DNA of 64,000 bases from Rhododendron vialii (GCF_030253575.1 NC_080569.1:8313501-8377500), one strand, 5' to 3'; counted from the stretch's first letter, positions 1 through 14,755 are shown. Numbers and translations: made by a program. Notes: a model not told the origin generated them from the letters alone.

Positions 1-2999
1 TTAACCAGGTTTGCAGTATTTTCTGTGTTATGGACGTTGGCTTGCATCAGTTTTTAACTTCAATTCTTGTTGTTTTGTCGCATTCAGTGGAATTTCTTCT
101 CTAATTGCTAAGATGCCTGATCTTCTCTTTCACTAATTTGTGGTCTTTAGCTTAGGAGAGCCCTCCTTATGGATGGTATGACTTGATAACTGAGGAGATG
201 ATTTTTCTTGTTCATATGGGTAGCATGGTGCTTTAAAATATTTGGAAATTCACCAATAAAAAAGATCATGATTCCGCCTATTACTTCGAAGGACCTCTAT
301 TTAGAAAAAGGATTTAGGGAGACGTGCATACACACATCCATGTCTTTTTTATTTTTATTTAAGGATAGGTACACGTACATATAAAAACAGTAGGTTTCAA
401 AGGTTAGAAAGTACGAATTTCTGCACATTGGGACTAATATTTGGTTTTTGGGTAGTTTTGAAATATGCTTGTGAAGGTTATAGGTGTGTAGGGTAGGATG
501 GAGAGGGCAGGGGAGGTAGGAGAAGTTTAAAGAAGCAATGGGAGCTTATTTAGGTCAATTTACATTTAGTTAAAAACCAGATGGTTGTAAAATATCTAGT
601 TTTGAAAAGCCAGGGTGTAAAGGCTCACAGGCTTATCTAGACGGTGGTAAAGTGGTGTTTGACCTAATGCTTATGATGTTTGTATTGGTTGTGAAGAGCC
701 AGATGTCGTCAACTAATTCATTGAGTGTGTGTGTGAATAGTCGACGTCACTACTTAGAACTAGGTTTTCCTGGATATCATGCAACAAGATGCCCTCGATA
801 GACAACGGTGACAACAAATTCATGTAGCCGACCCCAATTGATTGGGACTCAAGGCTTGGCTTCGTTTAGTTTGGCTTGGCTTGGTTATGGAGGTCACTAC
901 TTGTTTCCAAACTTCTACTGTCATGATTTTTACCGTTTCCATCCTTTCCTTTCTCATCTGGGTGTCTCGATATCTATATGTGCAATGTGATTTGAGTTGT
1001 AAGTCGTGTGGGCCTTCTTCCTAAGGAGGTTAGTCTCTCAACTAAGAGAGCTGGATACAAATGAACACATTCTTGCGAACCTACTTAGATGGTGTGATCA
1101 AGTCAAATGTGACAAACCATAGATGCAGATGGTCAACAGTTGGGATAATGTTCAGTGGTAGAAAAAATAATTATTGTGGTGTGATGTCCTAATTAGATGA
1201 GACGTATTTGAGGTTTACCAGCATATATTACTTGGACAGCTGTAGTGTAACAGAGTACATGATAATTTGGATACAGTATAGTGGTTGTAGTTTTTAGAGT
1301 TGCCAAAATTGACTTGAACACATTTCATATGATCTGGAACTATGATCTGATCTTTCTAGTTTGAATTTTTTTCACTTCTCAATGTTCCCTTGTGCTCTTT
1401 TCTTTAGACTTAGAGATTTTGTTATTTTCTGAACGCAGACTTCCCCCCTTGTCTAGTATAGTTGTTTTTAACATATTGAAGACTTAAAGCTGGTCGTGAA
1501 AGCCTGTGTTTATTCTCAGTTCTGAATCCCCATGCTTCATAGATGAATGTTGATTTTTGCACTAGTGGTTGTGAAATGAGCAAACAAACACATTGAATAT
1601 CCCTTTGATTGGATAATAACATCTTTGAGAATGAACGATTTCAGAAACTTTGTCCATATGCTGAGGAAAGCTACGGGTAGGATTTCGTACAAGTGGTTTT
1701 GTATGATTCACTCACGGAGTTTCTAGCAGTTTGGACCACGGACAATTCACTCTACCATAGTAACCGGGTTAGTTAGAATGTAAAGACAAGATCAGATGAT
1801 GTTTGGTAGGGTTTGACTAAGTTCTTTATGTCATTTGCTTCAACATTTGCATTGCTGCCGTAATCTGGGTGGGATTTTTGTATATTACCCGTATGTAGAT
1901 GCTAATGTGGTTGTGGCTTCCCATGTAATAATTTGAATTATAGAGGTTTTTCCCTTTTGTTTTCCTGTCTTTCTTCATTATAATTTCTGCAGCTTTGCTC
2001 ATTAAAAAATATGTTCTGGTTGCTCTACGGACAGAGCTTTCTTTTTCCTTGATAGCTTATGGTAGATGTCAGGCCTCGAATCATAGTTCCTAGATTAGGA
2101 AGTAGAAGCGGGAATCAGCAGGTGGACGAGGAAAAACAATGTGAATAACAAGGAAAAACTATGCGAATAACATAGGGGGAATGGGAAGCTGGGAAGGGAT
2201 CAAGAATTACATGAGAAACTAAATACGCCGACTAGTGATTTCTTCACAACGGAACGAAGCATGGAAATAAAATCGAAGATGCATGTTGGACGATTGATTG
2301 AAACTAGAGAACTGATGAAGTCCTTGTGGTCACCGAGTACATAATAAATGTCATGGGTTGACACTCTTTACTAGTGTGCTACTGAGCTTAGAGTTGGGAT
2401 AAGGCACCGTGGATTTCCCCTTACATATTTTTGAAGTTCCTGGGCAATTTTTTGGAGAGAATCGTTTTCCAGTCGCTTAAGCCTATGTCAGAATTTACTA
2501 TTGCGTTTCATTTAAGGTTAGTGGGGGGTTAAGATTTTTCAGAAGGTATCTCTAATTCTTAGCGGATTAGTTTTGGAGTAGTTTCTAATGTTTTTGCATT
2601 AGGCTGGAAACACAAATCTTTAATCGCATTTTAGGCTAGCAATGTTGAAGGTCTCCTTTTTCTTTGATAGAGACTTCCTTCTTGTTTTTTCTAACCCAGC
2701 CGTCTGCTTACGCTAATGCATTTCAAAGTGCTTCATCATTGTTGTGCCGGCAAGGTTTTTTTTTTGTCATTGTAGGATCTTCAGGTGGTGCGTCCATCTT
2801 TTGTTGGAGGAGTATTTGTTAGACACCCTGAAGTGGTTTTTCTCTTTTTGCTCTGGCGAGGCCTCTTTTTCTTCATGTTTTTGGGCAGCCGCATGTTTGG
2901 TTTTCTGATGTATTTATGAGATTCAGATTTTAGTTGTGCTTGTGTAATGATGATACAAGGCTAAAAGTTAATGCCATATTCACTTCAAAATCAATCTTC
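1..2999. other. Non-coding left edge, no gene recognised
   Basis: No reading frame here has recognisable protein similarity, and the longest frames are about 60 residues. The only identifiable piece is a LINE-like tail near 790-895, listed separately. The rest is mixed T-rich sequence that could be an intergenic spacer or part of an intron or downstream region of a gene lying outside the window. Confidence 0.5.
790..895 (+). mobile_element. RTE-type LINE 3' tail fragment
   Basis: Translated from about 791, the sequence reads A-L-D-R, then a stop, then Q-Q-I-H-V-A-D-P-N and a stop. It continues into GTAGCCGACCCCAATTG and then GGGACTCAAGGCTTGG. Plant RTE-clade LINEs end with a DR...W...IHVADP-like C-terminus followed by a closely similar untranslated tail. 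An in-frame stop sits where the conserved Trp is expected, so this is a decayed 3' remnant. I cannot trace the element further upstream. Confidence 0.55.
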
Positions 3000-3002
3000 T
3001 AC

Positions 3003-3228
3003 GAGCCCGTTCCAGAACACCTTCTTAAAAAATAAGTATTACTTATTTTCATATTTTCAAATGAAAAATAATTTTTTAATTTTTTTTTCACCGTATTAAA
3101 GATCTCAATGAGATTTTTCAAACAAAATTCATATTGCATATGTTTAGATTTCAATAAACTTATCATTTTTGAGCTTGAAATTGCCTTCTTAAAAAATAAG
3201 TTCTTATTTTGCGTTGCGGAACGGGGCC
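3003..3228. mobile_element. Tourist-like MITE, copy 1
   Basis: The 226-bp element has imperfect terminal inverted repeats starting GAGCCCGTTCC on the left and, reverse-complemented, GGCCCCGTTCC on the right. It is flanked by a 3-bp duplication, TAC, at 3000-3002 and 3229-3231. A 3-bp duplication points to the PIF/Harbinger (Tourist) class. A second copy lies at 4011-4249 and a decayed inverted relative at about 4500-4713. The interior is AT-rich and non-coding, so short frames crossing it are not genes. Confidence 0.75.
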
Positions 3229-4010
3229 TACGACTCCTATTGGTTTCTCTCTTTAGTTGTGCCGCGTGTTCGTCTCTCTTTGTATATTGGTGGCAAAAGA
3301 ATGACAGGAAAGGTTTCTTTTTCTTTTCTTTTTTTCCTTCAAGAACATATCCTATAATTATTTGACGTTAAATTGCGCTCTAAGGTCTCTCTCTTTTAAA
3401 ATGACATAAAGCAATGAACAAATAAATGACTTCCACTTTCACTGAAAAAGGGAAAACAAACAGCCGTTTGGAATATTGTTTAGTCGCCACTTAAAACTTT
3501 TTTGCATGTTACTTTTGTGTCAATTTTTTTTGTTTTTGTCGAGGATAGAAGTTTTAAAAGTATAAAATTATGTTTGAAATTTTATTTTTTAATATAAACC
3601 GAAATTCCCAAACAATGACCTTGAAATTATCAAACATGCAAAAAATTTGAATAAAAACAAAAATATTTCACATGGATTATTAGCCAAACATAGCTTTATT
3701 TGAGTGGAAATGAAGAAAATTTGAAGTTAAAATTTATTGATTATAAATATAATGGGGAATTGATTTTATCACTCTCTTTTTTATTAATGTCATTTTTTTT
3801 CTCTCACAAAATAAATCATTTTATATAGACACAAAGAGGAGTGATATTAACAAAAAGGAAAGTGACAAAATCACTCTCCATATAATGTTTGGAAACAATG
3901 TCTTTTTTTTCGATCAAACAGAAATTCCGGAAACAATATATCGAGTGTCAGCCCACAAGTAAAAAATTATTCAATAACTTTGGGTCACCATCACGTGATG
4001 CTATAATTCA

Positions 4011-4249
4011 GAGCCCGTTCCAGAACACCTTCTTAAAAAATAAGAACTTATTTTCCATTTTCAAACTAAAAAATAACGTAAATGAAAAATAATTTTTTAA
4101 TTTTTTTTACACCGTATTAAAGATCTCAATGAGATCTTTCAAACAAGATCAATATTGCATATTTTTATATTTCAATAAACCCATCATTTTTTAGCTTAAA
4201 ATTGTCTTCTTAAAAAATAAGTACTTATTTTGCATTCCGGAACGGGGCC
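4011..4249. mobile_element. Tourist-like MITE, copy 2
   Basis: This 239-bp copy is closely similar along its whole length to the element at 3003-3228. The left end is GAGCCCGTTCCAGAACACC and the right end is the complement of GGCCCCGTTCCGGAA. The flanking duplication is TCA at 4008-4010 and 4250-4252. Two copies of one family about 800 bp apart with different duplications indicate independent insertions, not a local duplication. Confidence 0.75.
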
Positions 4250-4499
4250 TCAATCTTTCATCATACATTATGGTTCAATTGACTGAATAGTCTCTTTGAG
4301 TATGTTTAAATTTTCGTTTGGAAATATCTTCTATTTATTGGTTCTCCTTTAATCGACTCAATGACCATCGGCCTTTGTTTTCCCTTCAGACTGTCATACC
4401 TTTTGCATCAAGATTTGGAAATGGAGTACTTTTCTTTTCGTATTTTTTGATCTTTTTTGCACTAGTGTATATATACGTTGGAGTAGTTATGTGATATTC

Positions 4500-4713
4500 C
4501 ACTTTCTTTTAAAACTTTTTTTTTTAAATAAGATAATTTCAAGTTCAAAAATTATATGTTTATGTAAATAAATTTTCTATCAATATGGATCTTGTTTGAT
4601 ATATCTCATTGAAATTTTTTAAACAGTGCAAAAAAAATCAAAAAATTATTATTTATTTTTGTTATATTTGAGTTTGAAAGTACATTCTTTTTAAAAGAAA
4701 GCGGAACAAGGCC
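4500..4713. mobile_element. Degenerate Tourist-like MITE, copy 3 (inverted)
   Basis: The right boundary, GCGGAACAAGGCC at about 4701-4713, resembles the terminus of the two copies above. The interior contains inverted versions of the ATTGAAATTT and AAAAATTATTA segments of that family. The left terminus is not clear. It lies 500 bp upstream of the tubulin start codon. Confidence 0.45.
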
Positions 4714-5064
4714 TTAAAGTAATTTAGAACCGAGAGAGCAATCAATTCGAAAATTTTGCAAAAGCATAAATAAATCAAGAAATGAAATTTAAAAAAAAAA
4801 AAAACCAAACAGTAGGAGCCAGAAGTTAACTACCAATTTACAATGAGATTTTATACAATTCAAAATTTGAGATTTGGGAGATCAAAGCCAACAGTGCATC
4901 CAGCTGTCTCTCCATTTCAAAATTTTTTTCCATTCAAATTTCCACTCTCGAATCTCGCATACCCACTAGTTCGTTCCCATCCCACTCCTCTCGAAAAAAA
5001 TTCAAAATTCAAACCTTCAAACAAATGTACAAAGCCGTTACCCTACTCACTCACACACCCCCAG

Positions 5065-5205
5065 AATATAAAAACCTCCTCCGTATATATAACCCATCAT
5101 TACCTCCCCCAACCCTACTCTGCCTCCCTCATTTCCATACGCTCCCCTCTCTCTCTCTCTCCTCCTCCTAACCCTAAAATCTCCGTCCTCTCTCTCTCTC
5201 TTCCA
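5065..5205 (+). promoter_or_regulatory. Beta-tubulin core promoter and CT-rich leader
   Basis: Two TATA-like motifs lie upstream of the tubulin start: AATATAAAAAC near 5065 and GTATATATAACC near 5084. They are followed by CT-rich runs at about 5147-5162 and 5190-5203. Spacing to the start codon at 5216 fits a short leader of roughly 80-110 bases. Pyrimidine-rich leaders are common in highly expressed plant genes. The TATA choice is inferred. Confidence 0.55.
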
Positions 5206-5215
5206 CCGCCCGAAA

Positions 5216-7778
<2,563 letters not shown>

Positions 7779-8680
7779 CGGTGACTATGGGTTATTGGGG
7801 GACACTTCTGTGCAAGGGGAAGCAGGAGTTATTTTGTGTTACAATGCTGTTGTAACCTCAACTGCCAGTATTTTGATTTCGTAGGGTGATATTTTGTTAT
7901 TTGCGGGAAGGAAACTATTCGGACACAATTATGTTTTGCTATGATTTCGTAGGGTGATATTTTGGTATTTTTCTGTCTCGCTTAAAGTTTTTTCTGTCTC
8001 GCTTAAAGTTTTTTGTTGCAAGTGTGAATCATGCTTCTTGATTGGTTGCATTATACTCCAGCTCTTTGTGGTAGCATGACTTCACTTGGTGTGGAATTCA
8101 ACCATCATTCATATCAAGACACTGTTTGGTTGGTTTTTACAAGGATTTGTTGTACTGATTAAACGTTTTTCCTCGTAAAATACGAGTAAAAAGCTTTGTG
8201 GAGTCGTCAGTCGTGTGATGGTTCCATTGAAACACGAGTGTGCTTGTAAGCATTTTCTCAATTTGTATTTGTAAACATTTTCTCAATTTGTATTTGTAAA
8301 CATTTTCTCAATTTTCACTGTATTACACTATTACTACATAGTAAATTATTTTGAATTATATCTGTTCGACCCTACATATAAACGATTAATTGCTCCTATT
8401 AAGTGCCCTTGATGCGTCCTTCAAAACAACATATTTACATGGGACCTATAGACTTTAGTAAGAACATGTAAGAGCATTTCGAGGAGGATCCTTACAACAA
8501 CATTTTTACGTTGGACTCATGTAAATGCGTGACATTGATTAAATTTTCAGTAAGAACATTTGGAGGAGGAGCCTTACAACAATTCCGTTGAGGGTTATTT
8601 TGAGCCGGCCATTTCGTAGCCTATTTTGATGAGCGATTTTGTTCACTTTTGAGATCTTGTCGGAATGTCAATTATATCAA
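7779..8680. other. Tubulin downstream region with short tandem repeats
   Basis: This is 3' untranslated and intergenic sequence after the tubulin stop. It contains several local duplications: GATTTCGTAGGGTGATATTT twice (about 7876 and 7945), TCTGTCTCGCTTAAAGTTTT twice (about 7973 and 7992), a roughly 27-bp unit repeated three times (8244-8315), and a rough copy of a GGAGGA...CCTTACAACA segment (about 8480-8510 and 8560-8582). No gene is seen. Confidence 0.6.
8244..8315. repeat. 27-bp tandem repeat, three units
   Basis: The unit TGTAARCATTTTCTCAATTT followed by GTATT recurs three times with a period of about 27 bp. It is short, AT-rich and non-coding, and lies about 450 bp downstream of the tubulin stop codon. 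Confidence 0.8.
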
Positions 8681-9663
8681 GGGTTTTGCTAGAAAATGCC
8701 TAGTGGACATCCACAAGAAGACAAAAATTAGTACTTTTTTCCATCTCTTCACCCCGTGTCAGGGGTCTGACACGGGTCCACTCCTACTATGACGAAAATA
8801 CCCCCGCTTGGGCAAAAAATATTCGAACCTATTTTATTTTTTCTTTATTTAATTAATACTAATGTTTATACGCTGTATCTTTTTTCTTTTTTTATTTATT
8901 TAAAATTATTAGTGTTCCAATTTTCAATCCAGTTGAATTGGTGGAAAGATCTTATTTTTTTATCATTTTATCTTTAATGGTTATTATAAAATTTTGAATT
9001 CGTAGAATCAAATATCTCTTATGGCTAATCAACGAGAGCGCTAAATTCAAAATTTAATTATGGCCATTTAGGATAAAATGATTAGGAAACTAAAATCTTT
9101 ACACTGGTTCAAACGGATTGAAATTTAGAACACTTAATTTTTTAACTATATTTTTAAATATATAAACTGTCATTTAAATATAGTTAAAAAATTAAGTGTT
9201 CCAAATTTCAATCCGTTTGAACCAGTGGAAAGATTTTAGTTTCCTAATCATTTTATCCTAAATGGCCATAATTAAATTTTGACTTTAGCGCTCTCGTTGA
9301 TTAGCCCCAAGAGATATTTGATTCTAAGAGTTCAAAATTTCATAATGACCATTAAAGATAAAATGATAAAAAAAACAAGATCTTTCCACCAATTCAACCG
9401 GATTGAAAATTGAAACACTAAAATAATTTTAAATAAATAAAAAAGAAAAATGATACAGCCTATAAACATTAGTATTAATTAAATAAAGAAAAAAATAAAA
9501 TAGGTTGGGATACTTTTTGCCCAAGCCCAAGCGAGGGTATTTCCGTCATAGTAGGAGTAGGAGTGGACCCGTGTCAGACCCCTGACACGGATGAAGAGAT
9601 GGGAAAAAGTATATAATTTTTGTCCTCTTGTGGATGCCCACCGGGCATTTTCTAGCAAAACCC
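8681..9663. mobile_element. Long foldback element, about 983 bp
   Basis: The left arm (about 8681-9120) and right arm (about 9180-9663) are near-complete reverse complements, so the single strand would fold into one long hairpin. Termini read GGGTTTTGCTAGAAAATGCC and its complement. Each arm carries a small palindrome around GTGTCAGGGGTCTGACAC. No clean target duplication was found. Structure suggests a Mutator-like or foldback MITE. A fragment similar to its interior is at about 15780-15885. Frames inside the arms are not genes. Confidence 0.8.
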
Positions 9664-9988
9664 TTAACAAATTTACCTTAGATAAATGATGAACACCATT
9701 GATCATTTAAATAGACCCAAAAGAGCTCAGTAGCCCTCAATGGAGATGGGATCCCCTTAACAGCTTGAATAAAATGTATTTATTTTTATTAAAAATGGTA
9801 TAAAAATACAAATATTTGAATTACGTCAAACGGGATATACACACACAATCACTTAGCTCAATTGATACCTCATTAAAAAGAAATATAATTAATTCTCATT
9901 AGGATTACCTAGAGAACTAACCCTTGATATTCTAATGTAAATGTACAAAGAAGACCAACTGAACTAACTCTTAACTTAGTAAAATGTT

Positions 9989-10123
9989 GGGAAAATGATG
10001 ATGGCCCAGGACGTGTTTTGATAATTAATATCCTTCAAGGACATTTTCAGCATTAACAAATGTTCTTAGTTTGTCATTGGCGGGTATTAATTATCAAAAT
10101 ACGTCTTTGGCCGTCATTTTCCC
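9989..10123. mobile_element. Mutator-like MITE with 9-bp duplication
   Basis: This 135-bp element has ends GGGAAAATGA and the complement of GGGAAAATGACGGCC, with matching internal arms TTTTGATAATTAATA. It is flanked by a perfect 9-bp duplication TAAAATGTT (9980-9988 and 10124-10132). A 9-bp duplication is the hallmark of Mutator-like elements. A second family member lies at about 63668-63800. Confidence 0.85.
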
Positions 10124-10837
10124 TAAAATGTTGGAGATCATTTCAATGAAATGACGACTATGAACACAGAAATAATGAGGTAGGATTTGTTTGGAACTTA
10201 TGGAAAATAAATGAAAAGTTAAAAAATTTCCCAGCCCTAGTTTAGGTTAGAAAGAAAGTGAGTGGAAATTAATAGCAAAATTGTTAGGAAAACCATGAGT
10301 TGAGTATAGTACATTTTCCTCCCTGTTTCCTTCTTCACCATTTTCCTTTCCTTTCCATTTCTTTTCTTTTCTTTTCTTTTCACAAGTTCCAGACGTACCC
10401 TTAGAAAATCCACAACAGTTGTGCTATTGACACATATTTGCCACCATGCACAAATCGTGACGTGGGGCCTACTACGGATCCTAGCACAAATAATTTTATT
10501 CATTTATTAAATTGAAAATATTTTTTCAAAGGCCCCAACAAAAAATTAGCTAAATCCGATACCTATGAATACTCAATCTAATCATTTATTGGATTGAACT
10601 GATTTTTTGAATGGTATATTAAAAAAAATATTAAATTTAATGAACAGCTAGAATTGTTTATATGGAACCCGTAGTGAGCCCCCAACACTATATGTGCACA
10701 ATCTTGGATTTGGAAATCTGTATGGACGGGCTTATTGAATCCACAAATAAAATGGGCCGATAATCCAAATAACTAGAATAGTGAGGCTGCATCGTAAAAG
10801 TGCGGAAAATTACGAGGGTAACTCAACGCACTGCGAG

Positions 10838-10840
<3 letters not shown>
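10124..10840. other. Spacer upstream of mS34, no gene seen
   Basis: AT-rich intergenic sequence between the Mutator-like MITE and the mS34 leader. The minus-strand frame around 10237-10503 has no recognisable domain and lies largely in T/C-rich low-complexity DNA. I see no gene. Confidence 0.5.

Positions 10841-10897
<57 letters not shown>
10841..10897. repeat. Compound (TG)n(AG)n microsatellite in mS34 leader
   Basis: About ten TG units are followed immediately by about seventeen AG units and end 9 bp before the mS34 start codon. The tract therefore probably lies in the 5' untranslated leader. GA repeats in plant leaders are known binding sites for BASIC PENTACYSTEINE factors; whether that applies here is inference. 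Confidence 0.9.
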
Positions 10898-10906
10898 CAT
10901 CGGAAA

Positions 10907-11196
10907 ATGGCGAGCACTCTCGCAAGCAGAGCAGCTTCAGCGGAGAGAACAGCTAGCTTGTGGAGGATATCGATTACTAGTTTCCTCAGAAACTTAAGCA
11001 CTTCTTCTTCCACTCCAAATGCAACAAACCCTACTACCTCAGCTCCGTCGGCGGCGAACAAGTCCAAGCGCAAGAAGAAGAAGAACTTGTTCGAGGTGGC
11101 TCAGTTTCTTCCCAATTGGGGAGTCGGATTCCATATGGCCAAGACCCACTGGTACAACGTCTCTTACGAGATCACCAAGATCAATCTCTACAAGGT

Positions 11197-11231
<35 letters not shown>

Positions 11232-14083
11232 AGTACACACACGTATACGTATGTATCTACTAGACACCCGGGCAAACACGATGCGCGCATTGGGCTGTTG
11301 GAAAGAGGTATATTGATATCTGCAAAAAAATGCATAGATATATTGATATAAGTGAAAACTGTATTGGAGTTCTAAGTGTTTTGTCTTTTTGTGTATTATC
11401 CCGTGCTCAATGGGCTCACATTAGCCGGACCCATTTATGAAATCTGGATGTGAAAGTGGAAAAGAGGGGAGTAGAAATTTGGGATGGTCGTATTTTTTTC
11501 TTCTTGGCAGCTTGCAGTTTCTTTAGGTAGTTAAAGGGGTAGTTTGAGATAAAATACGTGAGCCAGCCAGCCTCTTTAATAAATATGTGTTTGCTTATTG
11601 TTGGTTTTGTTTTTTTTGTTCTTTCCAGGATGGTAGGCATGGCAAGGCTTGGGGAATCGCTTATAAAGACGGTGAGTTTCACTTCCGATTTCTATGACAT
11701 CATAAGTTTTGTCTTTTGAGAAAATGGAGGAAGTGAAGAAACATGAATATTTTGAATCTTTGATGATTATTGGTTATGGTTGTTCTTGTTTTTTATTCCC
11801 CTCCCACTGCCACATTCAATCAAAATGCCCCACCAAAAGATAGTAAAAAGAAAGGAAAAGAAGCATTAGGGGAAGCAGAAGAAAAATTGGCCACCAGACA
11901 AAACGGTTGTATTGAAATACAAGAACTTCAATTTCTCATCAAAAGATGGACATAAACAAATAGAGCAAGCCGAAGAATAAGGTTCTGTTGGGGTTAGTCA
12001 ATTTTTGTAGTCTCAACTCAGGTGTCAAGACTTGATTGTGTTCCTTTCTCCATCTTTGCTATCAATAGACCAGTAATCATGGGAGTACCCATCTTGATTA
12101 TGTTCCTTTCTCCATCTTTATTGGCTTTGTGGGATATGAGTTCTATGATGATCAAATATCATAATGTTCTAACTGAGATACGAAGAGTGACGGGAGTGTC
12201 TATGGCTTGTGTTAATAGTTATGCAGTACAAGTCTACCTTTTTAATTTGGTTGATAAGGGTTGTAGCATACTTAATTGGATGCAATCATTGAGTGTTGTT
12301 GTCTTATTGCTCAGTTGAATATAAAGTGAGGGGGATGTTGTCTCATAATACTTTTATATTTTTGTTTCTCTTCTTGCATTATTTTATTACTTTTTAGCTG
12401 AGGTTTTAAGTCATCTAAAGATCAATTCAGTGTGGGAAATCGGATTGAAAGCAGTGCCTTACGATTGGTTGTTCACATAACACGAGAGAATGGTTGACAA
12501 ACAATGTATTGCATTGTGGGACTACCAACAGATCCTGGCAACCTTCTGCGTATAATGCGTTTTTTTTTTTTTTTTTTTTGCAGTAACTGGTGTCAGTTTT
12601 ATCATTATGCATTTTTTATTTTGCTGCTAGTTAATTTTTTTATTTTTACTTTTTCCCTTGGAACTCTGTCTATGTGATCTCTCTCTTGTATTTCTTTTCT
12701 GTGCATGAGTTTCTTTTCTTGTGTGAAAGAACTAGAATTGCCATTTATCCTTCCCATAATTCTTGTTAATCAACCCACATTTTTGTATAATTCACCTTTA
12801 TTAGTTTTTGTTCGTTTTGCTGTTTGGATAACATTGAGACCTCAATATCTGCTTCGTATTCTGCAATCAGTGGTGGACACGGGTGGTGGGTAGGGGCCCT
12901 GGCACCCAACTTCAACAATATCGCACTAGACGACACTAGTTTTGGTATATACATGTAAATTAGCATTTTGGTCTCCCCAAAATCCTGATAAAGTTTTCCT
13001 TGCCTCTCCAAAATCTTAATAACTTAACTCCCTAGTTTGCAGAAGTCCGGTCCTCTACTGCCTGCAAAGGGTCGCCCATCAGCTAGAATTGCTTTTGAAG
13101 AGTTTTAGGCTTTGGTTCGAAGGAGGAAACGAATAGTTTGTTAGATTACTAGAAAGCAAGGTTATGAAGGTGCTACATAATACATACTATCTGTACCAAG
13201 GCTTACCAACAGAAATATTATAGGTGTACAATGGCTCTCTCATACTATAGATTGCAAGGATTGTGGGAAAGGTACCTACATATCATGAGTTTAGCGGCTA
13301 TTGTACGGTTGGGGCCAAGTTCCGATGGTAGAACTAGAGTCTAGATTCTTGGATCATTTTAATTTCCTTAAAAGATGAGGATGACTGTTGCTTTGAGGAA
13401 ACTATTATGTTGGGGGGATCCAATTTGGGAGTTGGCTCAACTTTTGTGGGATTAGTGGTTAAGAGAGAGGGAATTGGAATAGTTTATAAAGGAATGGAAA
13501 TAGGTGATGGAAGCGTTAAACACCAGATTGCCCTTCAAGTGCAACTTGGACATGGTTTTTCATCAGCTTAAAACTTGATCTGCTTTCATCTTGGTGAAAT
13601 GGAGACGCAAAGTATCGAATAATTCTTTGACATAAGAAGTTTCCTAAGCATCTAGGAGTATCTACCAGGAATTCTATGTTTTTCAGTTGCCTCTTTAATA
13701 CTAATTATTAGTGACTTTGTTTCTCTCTTAACTACTGTTTAGAGGTTCCTGGTTTGAACTCTAGCGTCCTTCGTAAGTTCTATTCCCAATGTGTTAGTCT
13801 AGTAAGTGATCAAAAAACAGCCCCTTATCTTATTTGGTTTTATAGTTAGAGGCTATACTAAAAGACGGCTGAATAAGTACAATGATAAAAACAATAATAA
13901 TATTTGTAGTTTTGAATTTTGTTCACTTGCTGTGCCCCGTATTAATGCTAAGTGAATTATGCAGGTTCACCAACTGCACCTGCCAAGAAAATAAGTGGAG
14001 TTCACAAGCGCTGTTGGAGATACATTCCAAACTCCAAGAAAATTGAAGAAGGCGCCTCAAAGCCAGAAGTTCAATCTGCTTGA
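10907..14083 (+). CDS. mS34: Mitochondrial small ribosomal subunit protein mS34 (three exons)
   Basis: Homologous to the plant proteins annotated as 28S ribosomal S34 protein, a component of the mitochondrial small ribosomal subunit. Exons are 10907-11194, 11629-11671 and 13965-14083 (288, 43 and 119 nt), giving 149 residues. The first roughly 45 residues are rich in Ala, Ser, Thr and Arg and poor in acidic residues, as expected for a mitochondrial targeting peptide. A KRKKKK basic run follows, then FEVAQFLPNWGVGFHMAKTH, which is the conserved core, then DGRHGKAWGIAYKDG across the small second exon, and KKISGVHKRCWRYIP in the last exon. The ATG at 10907 is chosen because it begins the targeting peptide; an upstream in-frame ATG would translate the microsatellite. 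Intron 1 has a (CT)n tract 4 nt after its donor; intron 2 is 2.3 kb. Confidence 0.88.
11199..11230. repeat. (CT)n microsatellite at mS34 intron 1 donor
   Basis: An approximately 32-bp CT repeat begins 4 nt downstream of the GT of the first mS34 donor site. The donor reads AAG|GTCCTT, which is weaker than the usual GTAAGT, and is followed directly by the pyrimidine tract. Confidence 0.9.
11672..13964. other. mS34 intron 2, with degraded repeat sequence
   Basis: A 2.3-kb intron. Near 12868-13040 it contains CAGTGGTGGACACGGGTGG followed by GGGGCCCTGGCACCC, resembling the CAGTGGCGGA-type end of plant hAT-like non-autonomous elements, but only one end is evident. An 18-base T run is at about 12561-12578. 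No coding exon is recognised inside. Confidence 0.45.
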
Positions 14084-14529
14084 TGTCATTTCCGAATTCT
14101 AAAAAGCTACCGTCTTGGCCTCTGTCTCAGAATTCCATACATTTCGTTGAAGGTTGATGCTGTCGACTTCAGTCCGTTGGATAGTTTAGGTTATGGAGGT
14201 TGTATTCATCGAACAGTTCTTAGGTCTCTGCATGTTTTTTGGTTAACTTAGTATCTTGTGTTTCGGAAGTGGAGACATGATTTTGTACCAAAGCAAATTG
14301 AGATACATTTTATCAGAACAGAGATTTTTGCAAATGTTGATCATGATGGTTCTTTTAGGTGTCTGGAAGTCTTTAGTATGGTTTCCCAGGATTACCTGAG
14401 TTCCATTTACCCATAAAGGTGTTATCTGTCGATCAAGTATGTGGAAAGAGTCCTTCTTCAACCACACCCAAACACACACCCAAATACACACCCACACACA
14501 AGTGTGTGTGGATGTGTATTTGGGTATGT

Positions 14530-14755
14530 AAACGGAAATGATACTCACACAACCGTTGTGTGTGTTTTGTAACCAATTTTGACCGTTCAGATGTGTTTGG
14601 ACGCTCTAGATTTTAAAAAAACTCTTCAAAGGAAAAGTTTAACTCTTTCAAGGAAAAGTTTGAACGAATCTTGACCATTTATTACAACAATGGATGGATG
14701 GAGATTGGTTGTGTTTGATGTTTTGCACAACCGTTGTGCATGTAGCGTCTTTGGT
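14530..14755. mobile_element. Candidate MITE with CACAACCGTTGTG palindromic ends
   Basis: Both ends carry CACAACCGTTGTG (near 14547 and 14728). The interior contains a GACCGTTCAGATGTGTTTGG segment also seen in other Mutator-like MITEs of this window. The outer limits and target duplication are unclear. It lies about 450 bp downstream of the mS34 stop. Confidence 0.5.

Noticed and set aside
3108-4092. Frames at 3108-3365 and 3889-4092
   Set aside because: They cross two copies of a Tourist-like MITE and are chance frames.
8789-9706. Frames at 8789-8977 and 9479-9706
   Set aside because: Both lie in or overlap the inverted arms of a foldback element and have no protein similarity.
10781-10906. 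Upstream in-frame extension of mS34 through the microsatellite
   Set aside because: It would translate the TG/AG repeat into Cys-Val and Glu-Arg runs; the ATG at 10907 begins a normal targeting peptide.
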